A stretch of 64,000 nucleotides of DNA from Clostridiales bacterium (GCA_018365455.1 JAGZJZ010000001.1:149939-213938); one strand, 5' to 3'; shown: positions 1 to 9,056, numbered from the stretch's first letter. The notes: a model not told the origin generated them from the sequence alone. Numbers and translations: made by a program.

Positions 1-2
1 CC

Positions 3-707
3 TTCACACTGATGAATATAGCCAAAATCACCACTGCAGAAAATTTAAAAGCGCTGGGGCTGGCAATCCTGCTGGCTGTGATCAGTACCGTGATCTGCCT
101 GATTCTGGCATATCCGCTGGCAATGATTTTAAGTTCCTCTAATATGAATCAGTCCAGTTTCATTGTTTTGATTTTTATTTTACCTATGTGGATGAACTTT
201 TTGTTAAGAACGATGGCATGGCAGAATCTTTTGGAAAAGAATGGAGTTCTGAATGATATTCTGACGTTTTTTCATTTGGCACCATTAGAGATTATCAATA
301 CGCCCTATGCGATTGTACTGGGGATGGTGTATAATTTTCTGCCTTTTATGGTACTTCCCTTATATAACATTCTGAGTAGAATTGATAAGGATGTGATCAA
401 TGCAGCAAAGGATTTAGGTGCCAACAATTTTCAGACATTTGTAAAAATTACTTTTCCCCTGAGTCTGCCCGGCATTATCAGTGGCATTACTATGGTTTTT
501 GTCCCGGCGCTTACTACTTTTGTTATTTCAGACTTGCTGGGCGGCGGGAAAATTTTATTAATCGGTAATGTAATTGAACAGACATTTAAACAGGGAAGCA
601 ACTGGAATCTGGGCAGCGGACTGTCCCTTGTTCTGATGGTATTCGTAATCGCAAGTATGGCGCTTGTTTCAAAATACGATAAAGATGGAGAGGGGGCTAC
701 ATTCTAA
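3..707 (+). CDS. potB: Spermidine/putrescine ABC transporter permease PotB (5' end cut by window)
   Basis: Inner-membrane permease of a polyamine importer, working with PotA ATPase and PotC/PotD. The hydrophobic protein has several membrane segments and the EAA-type cytoplasmic loop (DLGANNFQTFVKITFPLSLPG, around residues 136-156 from the Met at 12) that contacts the ATPase. The reading frame is open to the window edge: codons before the ATG at 12 read Phe-Thr-Leu. From that ATG the product is only 231 aa, while PotB proteins are about 270-290 aa with an extra N-terminal membrane segment. The true start therefore lies upstream and the ATG at 12 is internal. The stop overlaps the next start by one base, implying translational coupling. 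Family call is secure; polyamine specificity is from similarity and the neighbouring PotD-like domain. Confidence 0.88.
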   Translation, partial: FTLMNIAKITTAENLKALGLAILLAVISTVICLILAYPLAMILSSSNMNQSSFIVLIFILPMWMNFLLRTMAWQNLLEKNGVLNDILTFFHLAPLEIINTPYAIVLGMVYNFLPFMVLPLYNILSRIDKDVINAAKDLGANNFQTFVKITFPLSLPGIISGITMVFVPALTTFVISDLLGGGKILLIGNVIEQTFKQGSNWNLGSGLSLVLMVFVIASMALVSKYDKDGEGATF

Positions 708-2578
708 TGAAAAAAGCGGCACAAAAAATTTACCTGATCTTAATTTTCATTTTACTGTATGCACCGATTGCAACCCTGATTGTACTCTCCTTTAACGCAT
801 CCAAGACTCGTGCCAAATGGGGCGGTTTTACTTTAAAATGGTATAAAGCGCTCTTCCAGAATGAGCAGATAATGAATGCATTTTATACAACGCTGATTAT
901 CGCACTGCTCTCCGCCCTGATCGCCACCTTAATTGGTACTATGGCGGCAATCGGCATACAGAGTATGAAACGGAAGTACCGCACCCTGTTTAACGGTCTT
1001 GCCAACATACCGATGGTAAATGCTGAAATCGTAACCGGCGTGTCCCTCATGCTGCTTTTCATTGCATTTCATGTAACTTTGGGATTCAGTACAATCCTGA
1101 TGGCGCACATAACCTTTAATATTCCATATGTTATGTTGAGCGTAGCTCCCAAGCTGAAGCAGACCAAGCGAAGCACGTATGAAGCAGCACTGGATCTGGG
1201 GGCATCTCCGCTGTATGCCTTTTTCAAAGTGGTATTCCCGGATATTATGCCCGGAGTTTTGTCCGGATTTCTCCTGGCATTCACCATGTCCCTGGATGAT
1301 TTTGTAATTACCCACTTTACCAAGGGACCAGGGATTGATACCTTATCCACAAAAATTTATACGGAAGTGCGTAAGGGAATCAAGCCGGAAATGTATGCAC
1401 TTTCTACTCTTCTGTTTGTATCCGTACTGGTTCTGCTGATTCTGGTAAATATGTCACCGAAGGAACAGGTACACGACAAAAAATCGGAGATAAAGAAGAA
1501 AACAAAAGTAGCAGGTGTGTTTAAAAAAGCGGTTCCGGCACTTATGGCTGCTGTGATTGTGATAGGAGGCTTTTACTATGGCTCCCAGGGCTCTCTGGCG
1601 GGGGATAACAAGGTAATCGTCTATAACTGGGGAGAATATATGGATCCTGAAGTAATTTCCATGTTTGAGGCGGAAACCGGCATTGACGTGATCTATGAGG
1701 AATATGAGACTAACGAAATCATGTATCCGAAAATAAAATCCGGTGCGATTGCATATGATGTAGTCTGCCCCTCTGATTATATGATCCAGAGAATGCGGGA
1801 AAATGATCTGCTGGCGGAAATTAACTTTGACAACGTACCCAATATGAAGCACATCGGTAAAACTTATCTGGATAAATCCAGGGAGTTTGATCCGGAAAAC
1901 CTCTATTCTGTACCCTACTGCTGGGGAACGGTGGGTATTCTTTACAACAAGACCATGGTGGATGAGCCAATTGACAGCTGGTCCGTACTGTGGGATCCCA
2001 AATACAAGGATAATATTTTAATGCAGGACAGCGTCCGGGATGCTTTTGCCGTTGCATTAAAACAACTGGGATACTCTTTGAATTCATCGGATCTGGATGA
2101 ACTGACTGAAGCCAAAGACTTTCTCATTCAGCAGAAACCATTGGTTCAGGCTTATGTCATTGACCAGGTAAGGGATAAGATGATTGGAAATGAAGCTGCA
2201 CTTGGTGTTATTTACTCCGGAGAAGCAATATATACCAAGACGGAGAATCCGGATCTGGAATATGTGGTACCAAAGGAAGGTTCTAATATGTGGATTGATT
2301 CCTGGGTTATACCAAAGAATGCAGAACACAAAGAAAATGCGGAGGCTTTTATTAATTTCTTATGCCGACCGGATATTGCATTAATGAATTTTAATTACAT
2401 TACCTATTCTACGCCCAATACAGAGGCGCGTAAAATGATAGAGGACGATGCTATCCGCAACAGCCCCGTTGCTTTTCCGGATAATTCCGTATTAAGCCGA
2501 TGTGAAACCTTCCGCTATCTGGGCGATAAGGTTGACCAGACCTATAATGAACTATGGAACAAAGTAAAATCAAATTAG
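707..2578 (+). CDS. potC: PotC permease fused to PotD substrate-binding domain
   Basis: A 623-residue fusion. Residues 1 to about 255 are a PotC-type permease with membrane helices and an EAA loop (AALDLGASPLYAFFKVVFPD). A charged linker rich in Lys/Glu (about 252-268) and one further membrane helix (about 273-290) lead into a PotD-type extracellular solute-binding domain beginning NKVIVYNWGEYMDPEVISMF and running to the C-terminus. The receptor is thus tethered to the membrane by its own permease instead of by a lipobox. It imports spermidine/putrescine by family relationship. Stop of potB and this start overlap (TAATG). Such permease/receptor fusions occur in some Firmicutes, so this is unusual but not unique. 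No frameshift is seen at the junction. Confidence 0.9.
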   Translation: MKKAAQKIYLILIFILLYAPIATLIVLSFNASKTRAKWGGFTLKWYKALFQNEQIMNAFYTTLIIALLSALIATLIGTMAAIGIQSMKRKYRTLFNGLANIPMVNAEIVTGVSLMLLFIAFHVTLGFSTILMAHITFNIPYVMLSVAPKLKQTKRSTYEAALDLGASPLYAFFKVVFPDIMPGVLSGFLLAFTMSLDDFVITHFTKGPGIDTLSTKIYTEVRKGIKPEMYALSTLLFVSVLVLLILVNMSPKEQVHDKKSEIKKKTKVAGVFKKAVPALMAAVIVIGGFYYGSQGSLAGDNKVIVYNWGEYMDPEVISMFEAETGIDVIYEEYETNEIMYPKIKSGAIAYDVVCPSDYMIQRMRENDLLAEINFDNVPNMKHIGKTYLDKSREFDPENLYSVPYCWGTVGILYNKTMVDEPIDSWSVLWDPKYKDNILMQDSVRDAFAVALKQLGYSLNSSDLDELTEAKDFLIQQKPLVQAYVIDQVRDKMIGNEAALGVIYSGEAIYTKTENPDLEYVVPKEGSNMWIDSWVIPKNAEHKENAEAFINFLCRPDIALMNFNYITYSTPNTEARKMIEDDAIRNSPVAFPDNSVLSRCETFRYLGDKVDQTYNELWNKVKSN

Positions 2579-2590
2579 GAGGTATGTATT

Positions 2591-3097
2591 ATGAGTTTTA
2601 AAGAAATCAAAGCAACAGAATTACAGAAAAATCCTTTTCAGATGATTGGCAGGGAATGGCTGCTGGTTACAGCAAAAAATGGTGACAAATGTAACACCAT
2701 GACCGCTTCCTGGGGCGGCGTGGGCATTATGTGGGGGAAAAATGTAGCCTATGTTTTTATCCGCCCCCAGCGCTACACCAAAGAATTTATTGACGCGTCT
2801 TCTACCTTTTCACTGTCCGTACTGGATGAGTCCTGCCGTAAAACCTTAACTTACCTGGGCACTGTCTCCGGCAGGGACGAAGATAAAATTGAAAAATCTG
2901 GGCTTACGGTGGCAATGGATGGGGATACGCCATACTTTGAAGAAGCCAATACCGTAATGGTTTGCCGTAAACTCTATGCCCAGGAATATGATCCAGCCTG
3001 CTTTATTGATAAGAGCTGTGACGAAAAATGGTATCCTCAGAAGGATTACCATACCATGTATATTGTGGAAATTGAAAAGATTCTGGTTAAAGAATAA
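2591..3097 (+). CDS. Flavin reductase family protein (FMN-binding split barrel)
   Basis: A 168-residue protein of the flavin reductase-like family, which binds FMN in a split beta-barrel. Family features seen are the N-terminal stretch WLLVTAKNGDKCNTMTASWG, where the T-A-S-W-G segment lines the flavin site, and the strand YVFIRPQRYTKEFID, typical of the clostridial branch. A ribosome binding site AGGAGG lies 8 bases before the ATG. It follows potCD by 12 bases and may be cotranscribed, but no functional link to polyamine uptake is evident. The physiological electron acceptor cannot be told from sequence. Confidence 0.85.
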   Translation: MSFKEIKATELQKNPFQMIGREWLLVTAKNGDKCNTMTASWGGVGIMWGKNVAYVFIRPQRYTKEFIDASSTFSLSVLDESCRKTLTYLGTVSGRDEDKIEKSGLTVAMDGDTPYFEEANTVMVCRKLYAQEYDPACFIDKSCDEKWYPQKDYHTMYIVEIEKILVKE

Positions 3098-3140
3098 AAG
3101 GTATTAAAATAATATAATTGAGATGTTTTATGATATATTC

Positions 3141-3177
3141 AAAAAGGGATGTCGGAAAATTATCCGGCATCCTTTTT
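3141..3177. terminator. Bidirectional intrinsic terminator between the flavin reductase gene and the symporter gene
   Basis: AAAAAGG at the left and CCTTTTT at the right flank a GC-rich stem (GATGTCGG against CCGGCATC, one bulge) with an AT-rich loop. A-tract and T-tract on both sides let it end transcription from the left (+) and from the convergent symporter gene (-). Confidence 0.8.
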
Positions 3178-3250
3178 GAAACTAATTTTCTCATTAGACA
3201 CTATTAAATGGGATTGGCGCTTTTACATGTCAGTGTCCGGCTGTCAATGC

Positions 3251-4618
3251 TTAAAAGAATTTCACTACATACCCCTGAATAAAGATCGCCAATACAATAA
3301 TCGGCAGAATCCAGGTTACATATACCCTTGCCCAGGCCGGGAACTTCATCCCTTTTCCTGCATTGGCCTCTGCAGTAAACTTCTTGAATCCCCATCCATA
3401 GCGGCTGGTACAAAATAAAAGATATACCAGGCTTCCAAGAGGCAGCAAATTGTTGCTGACGATGAAATCTTCCAGATCCAATACATTTGTTCCTGGTCCA
3501 AAAGGTGTAAATCCGCTTAGCAGATTGAATCCCAGCACACATGGCATAGAGAGTATAATGATTACAATGAGATTGACCGCAACTGCTTTCCCTCTGCTGC
3601 ATCCCGTAAGGTCCATAGCAAATGAAATAATGTTCTCAAACACTGCAATGATGGTAGAAATGGCTGCAAATGACATGAATAAGAAGAAAAGGCTTCCCCA
3701 TACTCTTCCACCGCTCATTTCATTAAACACATTGGGTAATGTTATAAAAATCAGACTGGGACCGCTGTCCGGCTTGATGTTGTAAGCAAAACAAGCCGGA
3801 AAAATAATCAGACCTGCCATAAGTGCTACAAAAGTATCTAAAATAGTAACGCTTACTGCTTCTCCAGTCAAAGACCGGTCTTTGCCGATATAACTGCCGA
3901 AAATCGCAAGCGCTCCGATACCGAGGCTCAAGGTAAAGAATGCCTGACCCATAGCCGCAAAAATACTCTCGGAAATCCCGGTTTCCACCAGTTTATTAAA
4001 GTCCGGATACAGATAAAATTTAAGTCCGGTCGAACTGCCTTCTAACAATATAGAACGGACAGCCAGAATAATCATAAGTGCCAGCAGGCTGACCATCATA
4101 ACTTTTGTAATTTTTTCTACGCCGTTTTTTAATCCTTTTGCGCAGATTCCAAAACATACAATGACAACCGCGATCATGCAGACCGTCATAAGTACCGGCT
4201 GACCCATTAAGTCTCCAAAAGCTCCGGCAACCTGTTCTGAATTCATGCCTTCAAATTGTCCGGCAGCCATTTTAAAGAAATAAAGAATCATCCATCCGCC
4301 AATTGTAGTATAGAACATCATAAGCAGATAATTTCCTGCAATTGCACCAAATTTGTACAGATGCCATTTCGTTCCTTTGGGTTCCAGCACGTCAAATGAC
4401 AATGCAGCGCTCTTCTGGCTTCCACGCCCTACCGCAAACTCCATTACAACAATGGGTAATCCAAGTATGAGCAGGAAAAATAAATAAACCAATACGAATG
4501 CCGCCCCTCCATATTTTCCCGTAATATAGGGGAAACGCCATACATTTCCAAGCCCGATTGCACATCCTGCCGATATCAGAATAAAGCCTAATCGGGAGGA
4601 AAACTTCTCTCTCTCCAT
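3251..4618 (-). CDS. Sodium:neurotransmitter symporter family (NSS) transporter
   Basis: A 455-residue membrane protein of the NSS/SNF family, relatives of LeuT, MhsT and TnaT, which import amino acids with Na+. The TM1 signature is clear: SAGCAIGLGNVWRFPYITGK (about residues 17-36), with the unwound GNVWRFPY segment that forms the substrate and Na+ sites. About eleven hydrophobic helices follow, and the length fits bacterial members. The RBS AAAAGGAGA lies just before the ATG. The gene is monocistronic, convergent with the flavin reductase gene and divergent from the pseudouridine synthase gene. A 9-bp inverted repeat lies 41-71 bases upstream. The substrate (an aromatic or aliphatic amino acid) cannot be resolved from sequence. 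Confidence 0.9.
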   Translation of the reverse strand: MEREKFSSRLGFILISAGCAIGLGNVWRFPYITGKYGGAAFVLVYLFFLLILGLPIVVMEFAVGRGSQKSAALSFDVLEPKGTKWHLYKFGAIAGNYLLMMFYTTIGGWMILYFFKMAAGQFEGMNSEQVAGAFGDLMGQPVLMTVCMIAVVIVCFGICAKGLKNGVEKITKVMMVSLLALMIILAVRSILLEGSSTGLKFYLYPDFNKLVETGISESIFAAMGQAFFTLSLGIGALAIFGSYIGKDRSLTGEAVSVTILDTFVALMAGLIIFPACFAYNIKPDSGPSLIFITLPNVFNEMSGGRVWGSLFFLFMSFAAISTIIAVFENIISFAMDLTGCSRGKAVAVNLIVIIILSMPCVLGFNLLSGFTPFGPGTNVLDLEDFIVSNNLLPLGSLVYLLFCTSRYGWGFKKFTAEANAGKGMKFPAWARVYVTWILPIIVLAIFIQGYVVKFF

Positions 4619-4658
4619 ATCTGTCTCCTTTTAAAAGTTCTTTTCTAACTATTTTACA

Positions 4659-4689
4659 CGAATTTTGTATATATGAAAAGCAAAATTCG
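4659..4689. promoter_or_regulatory. Inverted repeat in the symporter promoter region, candidate operator
   Basis: CGAATTTTG and CAAAATTCG form a perfect 9-bp inverted repeat separated by 13 bases. It lies in the stretch where the minus-strand promoter of the symporter should be (a TAAAAT-like -10 is adjacent). It lacks the GC-rich stem of a terminator, so a repressor site is the more likely reading. No known regulator motif is recognised. Confidence 0.35.
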
Positions 4690-4821
4690 CTTTTTTCAAT
4701 AAATTTGGCAGAGATTTAAAGCGTTGATACTTTAATACGTTGAGTTGTATCAGTATTATATACTTTTCCTTTATAGATAAGGGTCACTTTGTAAAGAATA
4801 ACTTGATTTTTACAACTTCGT

Positions 4822-4850
4822 TTGACACCTCAACGCCGTTACGGTAAACT
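4822..4850 (+). promoter_or_regulatory. Sigma-A promoter for the pseudouridine synthase gene
   Basis: TTGACA at 4822-4827 and TAAACT at 4845-4850 are separated by 17 bases, close to consensus, and point at the rluA-family gene. The remaining bases from 4619 to 4880 hold no gene. Confidence 0.7.
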
Positions 4851-4927
4851 AAAAGGGATTTAATATCAGAAAAAGAAAGGTGATGCCCCGGCTATTAAAA
4901 ATAGGGGCAGTTAAAACGGATCCACAC

Positions 4928-5815
4928 ATGAAAAGAACACTGACATACCACATAGATTCACACAGCGCAGGCAAAAATATCACTGCCTTTTTAAAGGAAC
5001 AGGGATACTCCAGACATATCTTTACGCATCTGAAACGCACCGAAAACGGTATTTTGAAAAACGGAAAGTGGGCATATACCTCAGAACGATTGCAGGAAGG
5101 GGATGCATTAACGGTTCATATCGTGGAAGAAGCTTCTTCCAGTCAAATCGTGCCTGTTAATATGGAACTTGTGATTGTATATGAGGATGAAGATATACTG
5201 ATTCTGGATAAGGCCGCAGATATGCCTATTCATCCATCCATCAATAACTATGAGAATACTCTTGCCAATGGTCTTGCCTATTATTTTTCCAGTAAAGGAG
5301 TTGCCTTCACCTACCGGTGCATCAACCGTCTTGACCGAGATACTACCGGGCTTTTGATTATTGCGAAAAATATGCTGAGTGCCGCCGTTTTGTCTGATAT
5401 GGTAAAGAGCCGGAATATTCATCGTGAATATTTGGCTGTGGCACAGGGCGAAACTCCAGAATCCGGCATCATTGATGCGCCAATAGCCAGAAAAGAAAAT
5501 TCCGCCATCGAACGCATAGTTGATTTTGACTGTGGAGAACGGGCAGTGACTTATTACAGGCGGCTGGCATATAAAAATGGGTACTCCCTGGTTTCCCTAA
5601 AGCTGGAAACCGGGCGTACCCATCAGATTCGCGTTCATATGAAATATTTAGGATATCCGCTGCCGGGAGACTTCCTGTACAATCCCCGGTACAGCAAAAT
5701 CAAACGGCAGGCACTACATTCCCACAGACTGGAATTTGATCATCCGATTACTAAAGATAAAATGGTATTCACTTCTCCTTTGCCTGGTGATATGCAGTTT
5801 GAGGAATGGGAGTAA
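4928..5815 (+). CDS. RluA family RNA pseudouridine synthase
   Basis: Converts specific uridines in rRNA or tRNA to pseudouridine. An N-terminal S4-like RNA-binding region (about residues 1-75) precedes the catalytic domain. That domain carries the family motif NRLDRDTTGLLIIAKN, with the catalytic Asp in RLDRDT, and the downstream RTHQIRVHMKYLGYPLPGD motif. Length (295 aa from this start) fits the RluD-like branch. Start is uncertain: GTG 4880 and ATG 4883 sit right behind AAAGG with almost no spacing, whereas ATG 4928 gives the usual MKRTLTY family N-terminus but only a weak GGA ribosome site. The target nucleotide cannot be assigned because several paralogues usually coexist. Confidence 0.9.
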   Translation: MKRTLTYHIDSHSAGKNITAFLKEQGYSRHIFTHLKRTENGILKNGKWAYTSERLQEGDALTVHIVEEASSSQIVPVNMELVIVYEDEDILILDKAADMPIHPSINNYENTLANGLAYYFSSKGVAFTYRCINRLDRDTTGLLIIAKNMLSAAVLSDMVKSRNIHREYLAVAQGETPESGIIDAPIARKENSAIERIVDFDCGERAVTYYRRLAYKNGYSLVSLKLETGRTHQIRVHMKYLGYPLPGDFLYNPRYSKIKRQALHSHRLEFDHPITKDKMVFTSPLPGDMQFEEWE

Positions 5816-5842
5816 GGCTTATTCAGCCCTTGCCTCTGAGAA

Positions 5843-6340
5843 CTAAATATTACCGCGGATTCTCGGAACTTCATCGATATGCAGATACCGGCTGATGCAT
5901 TTTACAACCAGGTCATGGTCTGAAACATGATCCAGACCGGATACAATTACACCGCCGATGACACCCACTTCTTCCACTCGGATAGGGAAACCGCCGCCGC
6001 AGGCTGCATAGTCTTTGGGATCCATAAAGCGCTCTTCCAGGGTTTCTTCTGCTTTGCGAAGCAGCATGTAAGCCCGCAGGCTGCTCTGTTCTAACCTGCG
6101 CACTGTATTGAACTTTCTTGCCATCCAGCTTTCATTGTCCATGTTTGTCCGATTTGATGCATATTGGAAAACCACATATCCATTATTTAAACGGATACTC
6201 ACTGCTACCGGAAGGCTTCTTCTCTTCGCTTCCATCACAATCAGATTCCCAAGTTCCCATGCATCTTCATTTGTAAAATGAGAAAACTGAAGAATTTCTT
6301 CCTGCATCTCAAGCATAGCAATTAATTCGTCTACTGTCAT
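5843..6340 (-). CDS. UPF0303 / GlcG-HbpS-like (heme-degrading domain) protein
   Basis: A 165-residue soluble protein of the UPF0303 family (yeast YBR137W relatives), in the GlcG/HbpS superfamily often labelled heme-degrading domain. The family core is seen in VAVSIRLNNGYVVFQYASNR and in the C-terminal glycine-rich stretch AACGGGFPIRVEEVGVIGG followed by SGLDHVSDHDLVV. I start at the second Met because AGGAGGA abuts the first ATG but lies 6 bases before the second. A TATAAT-type -10 on the minus strand at 6379-6384 suggests its own promoter, although it also follows the HPr gene on the same strand. Function is not established; heme turnover is only a family label. Confidence 0.8.
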   Translation of the reverse strand: MTVDELIAMLEMQEEILQFSHFTNEDAWELGNLIVMEAKRRSLPVAVSIRLNNGYVVFQYASNRTNMDNESWMARKFNTVRRLEQSSLRAYMLLRKAEETLEERFMDPKDYAACGGGFPIRVEEVGVIGGVIVSGLDHVSDHDLVVKCISRYLHIDEVPRIRGNI

Positions 6341-6431
6341 AGTCATTCCTCCTAGTGTGAAAATGATGATATGCTGTCATTATACTACTTTTTGGAGGAA
6401 AAGAAAAGAGTGTGTGTGATGAATGATCGCT

Positions 6432-6689
6432 TTACAGGTTCGCTTTAAAAAATGCTTCCATGGCTTCGATTGCGGCAGCTTCGTCATCACCTTCTGCAGT
6501 TACGGTTACTTCGGCTCCCTTCTTTACGCCAAGGCTCATAACCGCCATCAGTCTTCTGAGATCTGCACTTTTTTCACCTGCTGTCAGGGTTAGTTTGGAT
6601 GTGAATGGCTTTGCCTCTTTTACCAGCAGTCCTGCGGGTCTTGCGTGAATTCCGATTTCGTCAGTAATAACATAATTAAATGATTTCAT
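6432..6689 (-). CDS. HPr-family phosphocarrier protein lacking Ser46
   Basis: An 85-residue phosphocarrier that passes phosphate from enzyme I to PTS enzyme II. The active-site motif GIHARPAG holds the phospho-accepting His15. The region around the regulatory serine reads DLRRLMAVMSLG, where classical Firmicute HPr reads LKSIMGVMSLG, so the Ser46 position is Arg (codon AGA). This copy should still carry phosphate to sugar permeases but cannot be phosphorylated there by HPr kinase, which is the trigger of CcpA-type catabolite repression. The start is the Met followed by KSFNYV, 13 bases after an AAGGTGG site; the longer open frame upstream is not HPr-like. It lies 97 bases downstream of the EIICBA gene and is probably cotranscribed with it. 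Confidence 0.92.
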   Translation of the reverse strand: MKSFNYVITDEIGIHARPAGLLVKEAKPFTSKLTLTAGEKSADLRRLMAVMSLGVKKGAEVTVTAEGDDEAAAIEAMEAFFKANL

Positions 6690-6786
6690 AATGATTTCCA
6701 CCTTTCGTTTTTTATCTATTGTTATGGCAGTCTGAAATCTGCCGGGATCACCCGGCAGCTGTAGGAACTGCTCAAATAACCGATGA

Positions 6787-8928
6787 TTAATAAATGACAA
6801 GCAATTGCTGCTTTCTCTCAATATCTCCTGTATTTACAATGGTAACCGTGTGGTAGTCGTCGGTATTGGATACAATCACAGGAGTAACGGTTCTGTAATG
6901 TTCACTCTGAATGCCTTCCAGATCCACATTGGCTAGCAGATCTCCGGTCTTGACACGGTCTCCGTCTTTTACGTGAATGTCATAATATTTCCCATTTAGC
7001 TGAACAGTATCAATTCCCACGTGTATTAGCAGTTCTACGCCCTCATCTGAGGTAAGTCCGATGGCGTGTTTGGTATCGAATACCATAGAAACGACACCGT
7101 CAAAAGGTGCGGTTACCCTGCCGTCTTCCGGTTCAATCGCAGCTCCGTCTCCAAGCATTCTCTCTGAAAATACACCGTCATTTACTTCTTCCAAAGGAAT
7201 TGCTGTTCCTTTCATCGGCGCGTAAACCGTATAGGTTTTACCGGAGGCGTTAGTACTGCTATACACCCCGGAAGTTTCCTTGGCAATCTCAGGATGTTCA
7301 AAAATCAAATCTTCATCATAATCGCTTGCGGAACTTGCCAGATAGTCCTCCAGGTTGGATTTGATAACCGTTACTTTCGGTCCGTAAATTACCTGAACGC
7401 CATTTCCTTTCATGATGACCCCTGCTGCTCCGCTGGATTTTAAGAGATCCTGGTCTACCTTTTCTTTGTCTTCTACTGTTATGCGAAGCCTTGTTGCACA
7501 GCAGTCCACATCACTGATGTTCTGCTTACCGCCTAATCCTTTTGTAATCATGGCTGATTGTTCGTCTGTACTGTTACTGCCGCCATTTCCCTGGTCTTTT
7601 CCCTTTCTAGCATCCATATCGGCTCTGCGGTACAGCTTCACTTCTCCTTCTCCATCGTCACGTCCCGGTGTCTTCAGATTGAATTTGGTAATTAAAAATC
7701 GGAAAAGGAAATAATAAATGATAAAATATACAATACCGATTACCACAATCCACAGCCAGCTTGTTTTGGCATTTCCCTGCATGATCCCAAAAAGTGTCAG
7801 GTCAATAAGCCCGCCGGAAAAAGTCATGCCAACGCCGACACCAAAAATATGGGTAAACATATATGCCAGTCCCGCCAGAACACAATGAATGGCATACATT
7901 AAAGGTGCAACGAACAGGAAGGTAAATTCCAGAGGCTCTGTGATACCGGTAATCATCGCAGTCAGCGCTGCTGAAATCAAAAGTCCGCCCACTACTTTTC
8001 TCTTTTCCGGTCTGGCACAGCGGTACATGGCAAGTGCGGCTCCCGGAAGTCCGAATATCATAAATACAAACTTGCCTGACATAAAACGGCAGGCGTCCAC
8101 GCTGAAGTGGGCGATTCCCGGATCAGCTAACTGCGCAAAGAAAATGTTCTGTGCACCTTCTACATAGGCACCTGCCACCGTTGCGGTGCCGCCTACTGCT
8201 GTCTGCCAGAAAGGTAAGTAAAATACATGGTGAAGACCGAAAGGAATCAATGCCCGTTCGATTAATCCATAGAGCCAGGTTCCAAAATAACCGGAATTCA
8301 TAACAAATTGTCCAAGACTGTTAATTCCATTTTGAATAAACGGCCAGATATAAAACATCAGAATTCCCACTAGCATATATACAGCAGCCGAAACGATCGG
8401 CACGAATCTGGTACCGCCAAAGAATGACAGAACCTGGGGGAGCTGAATTTTGTAAAAACGGTTGTGGAGTGCAGCAACACCAAGTCCCACAATAATACCC
8501 CCGAATACGCCCATCTGCAATGAAGTGATGCCCACAACGGAAGTGGTAGCGCCTTCCAGCATATTTTCCGGTCCGCCCTGTGCAGTAATTAACGCACCAA
8601 TGGAAGCATGCATTACAAAGAATGCGATGGCTCCGGATAAAGCCGCAACTTCTTTTTCTTTTTTTGCCATACCAATGGCAACACCCATGGCAAAAATAAT
8701 AGGCAGGTTGCTGAATACAATACTTCCGGCTGCATTTAACACGGTTAAAATGGTATAAATAAAAGTCCCGGGTCCCATAAATTTCATTAAATGATAGGTC
8801 TCAAGCATTGTCTCATTTGTAAAAGAGCCGCCAATTCCCAGAAATAGTCCCGCGATGGGCAAAATAGCGATGGGCAGCATAAAAGATCTGCCTACACGCT
8901 GTAATACTCCAAATATTTTATCTTTCAT
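6787..8928 (-). CDS. ptsG: Glucose-type PTS enzyme IICBA
   Basis: A 713-residue sugar transporter of the glucose/N-acetylglucosamine PTS family with all three modules in one chain. EIIC (about 1-400) is a multi-helix membrane domain with the family signature GITEPLEFTFLFVAP. EIIB (about 450-525) has the phospho-Cys motif DCCATRLRI, where the second Cys aligns with the active site. EIIA (about 560-700) has the phospho-His in ELLIHVGIDTVQLNG and the supporting HAIGL. It takes up and phosphorylates glucose or a close relative; exact specificity is not readable. A RAT/terminator pair lies directly upstream and the LicT-type antiterminator gene precedes that, so expression probably depends on antitermination. 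The HPr gene follows. Confidence 0.92.
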   Translation of the reverse strand: MKDKIFGVLQRVGRSFMLPIAILPIAGLFLGIGGSFTNETMLETYHLMKFMGPGTFIYTILTVLNAAGSIVFSNLPIIFAMGVAIGMAKKEKEVAALSGAIAFFVMHASIGALITAQGGPENMLEGATTSVVGITSLQMGVFGGIIVGLGVAALHNRFYKIQLPQVLSFFGGTRFVPIVSAAVYMLVGILMFYIWPFIQNGINSLGQFVMNSGYFGTWLYGLIERALIPFGLHHVFYLPFWQTAVGGTATVAGAYVEGAQNIFFAQLADPGIAHFSVDACRFMSGKFVFMIFGLPGAALAMYRCARPEKRKVVGGLLISAALTAMITGITEPLEFTFLFVAPLMYAIHCVLAGLAYMFTHIFGVGVGMTFSGGLIDLTLFGIMQGNAKTSWLWIVVIGIVYFIIYYFLFRFLITKFNLKTPGRDDGEGEVKLYRRADMDARKGKDQGNGGSNSTDEQSAMITKGLGGKQNISDVDCCATRLRITVEDKEKVDQDLLKSSGAAGVIMKGNGVQVIYGPKVTVIKSNLEDYLASSASDYDEDLIFEHPEIAKETSGVYSSTNASGKTYTVYAPMKGTAIPLEEVNDGVFSERMLGDGAAIEPEDGRVTAPFDGVVSMVFDTKHAIGLTSDEGVELLIHVGIDTVQLNGKYYDIHVKDGDRVKTGDLLANVDLEGIQSEHYRTVTPVIVSNTDDYHTVTIVNTGDIERKQQLLVIY

Positions 8929-8979
8929 TTCTCTGATTCCTCCTGATAAAAGTATATATTATAATCTGATTCTGCACAA

Positions 8980-9056
8980 AAAAAGACCGCAACAGAAAAT
9001 CTGATAGTAGTATACCCCAGCTGTAGATATCTACTACCAAATCCTGTTCCGGTCTC
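8980..9056 (-). terminator. Leader terminator controlling the PTS genes, antagonised by the RAT
   Basis: On the minus strand GACCGGAACAG (9056 downward) pairs with CTGTTGCGGTC, followed by a run of seven T (about 8981-8987). The loop contains a second small palindrome (GGTAGTAGATATCTAC). The first bases of the stem (GACC) are also the last bases of the RAT, the usual mutually exclusive arrangement of BglG/LicT-controlled leaders. Confidence 0.85.

Noticed and set aside
929..1350. Minus-strand open frames within the potC half
   Set aside because: Shadows of the potCD frame without homology or ribosome sites.
6690..6821. 44-residue N-terminal extension of HPr
   Set aside because: Overlaps the end of ptsG and lacks homology; the internal Met has the ribosome site and gives a full-length HPr.
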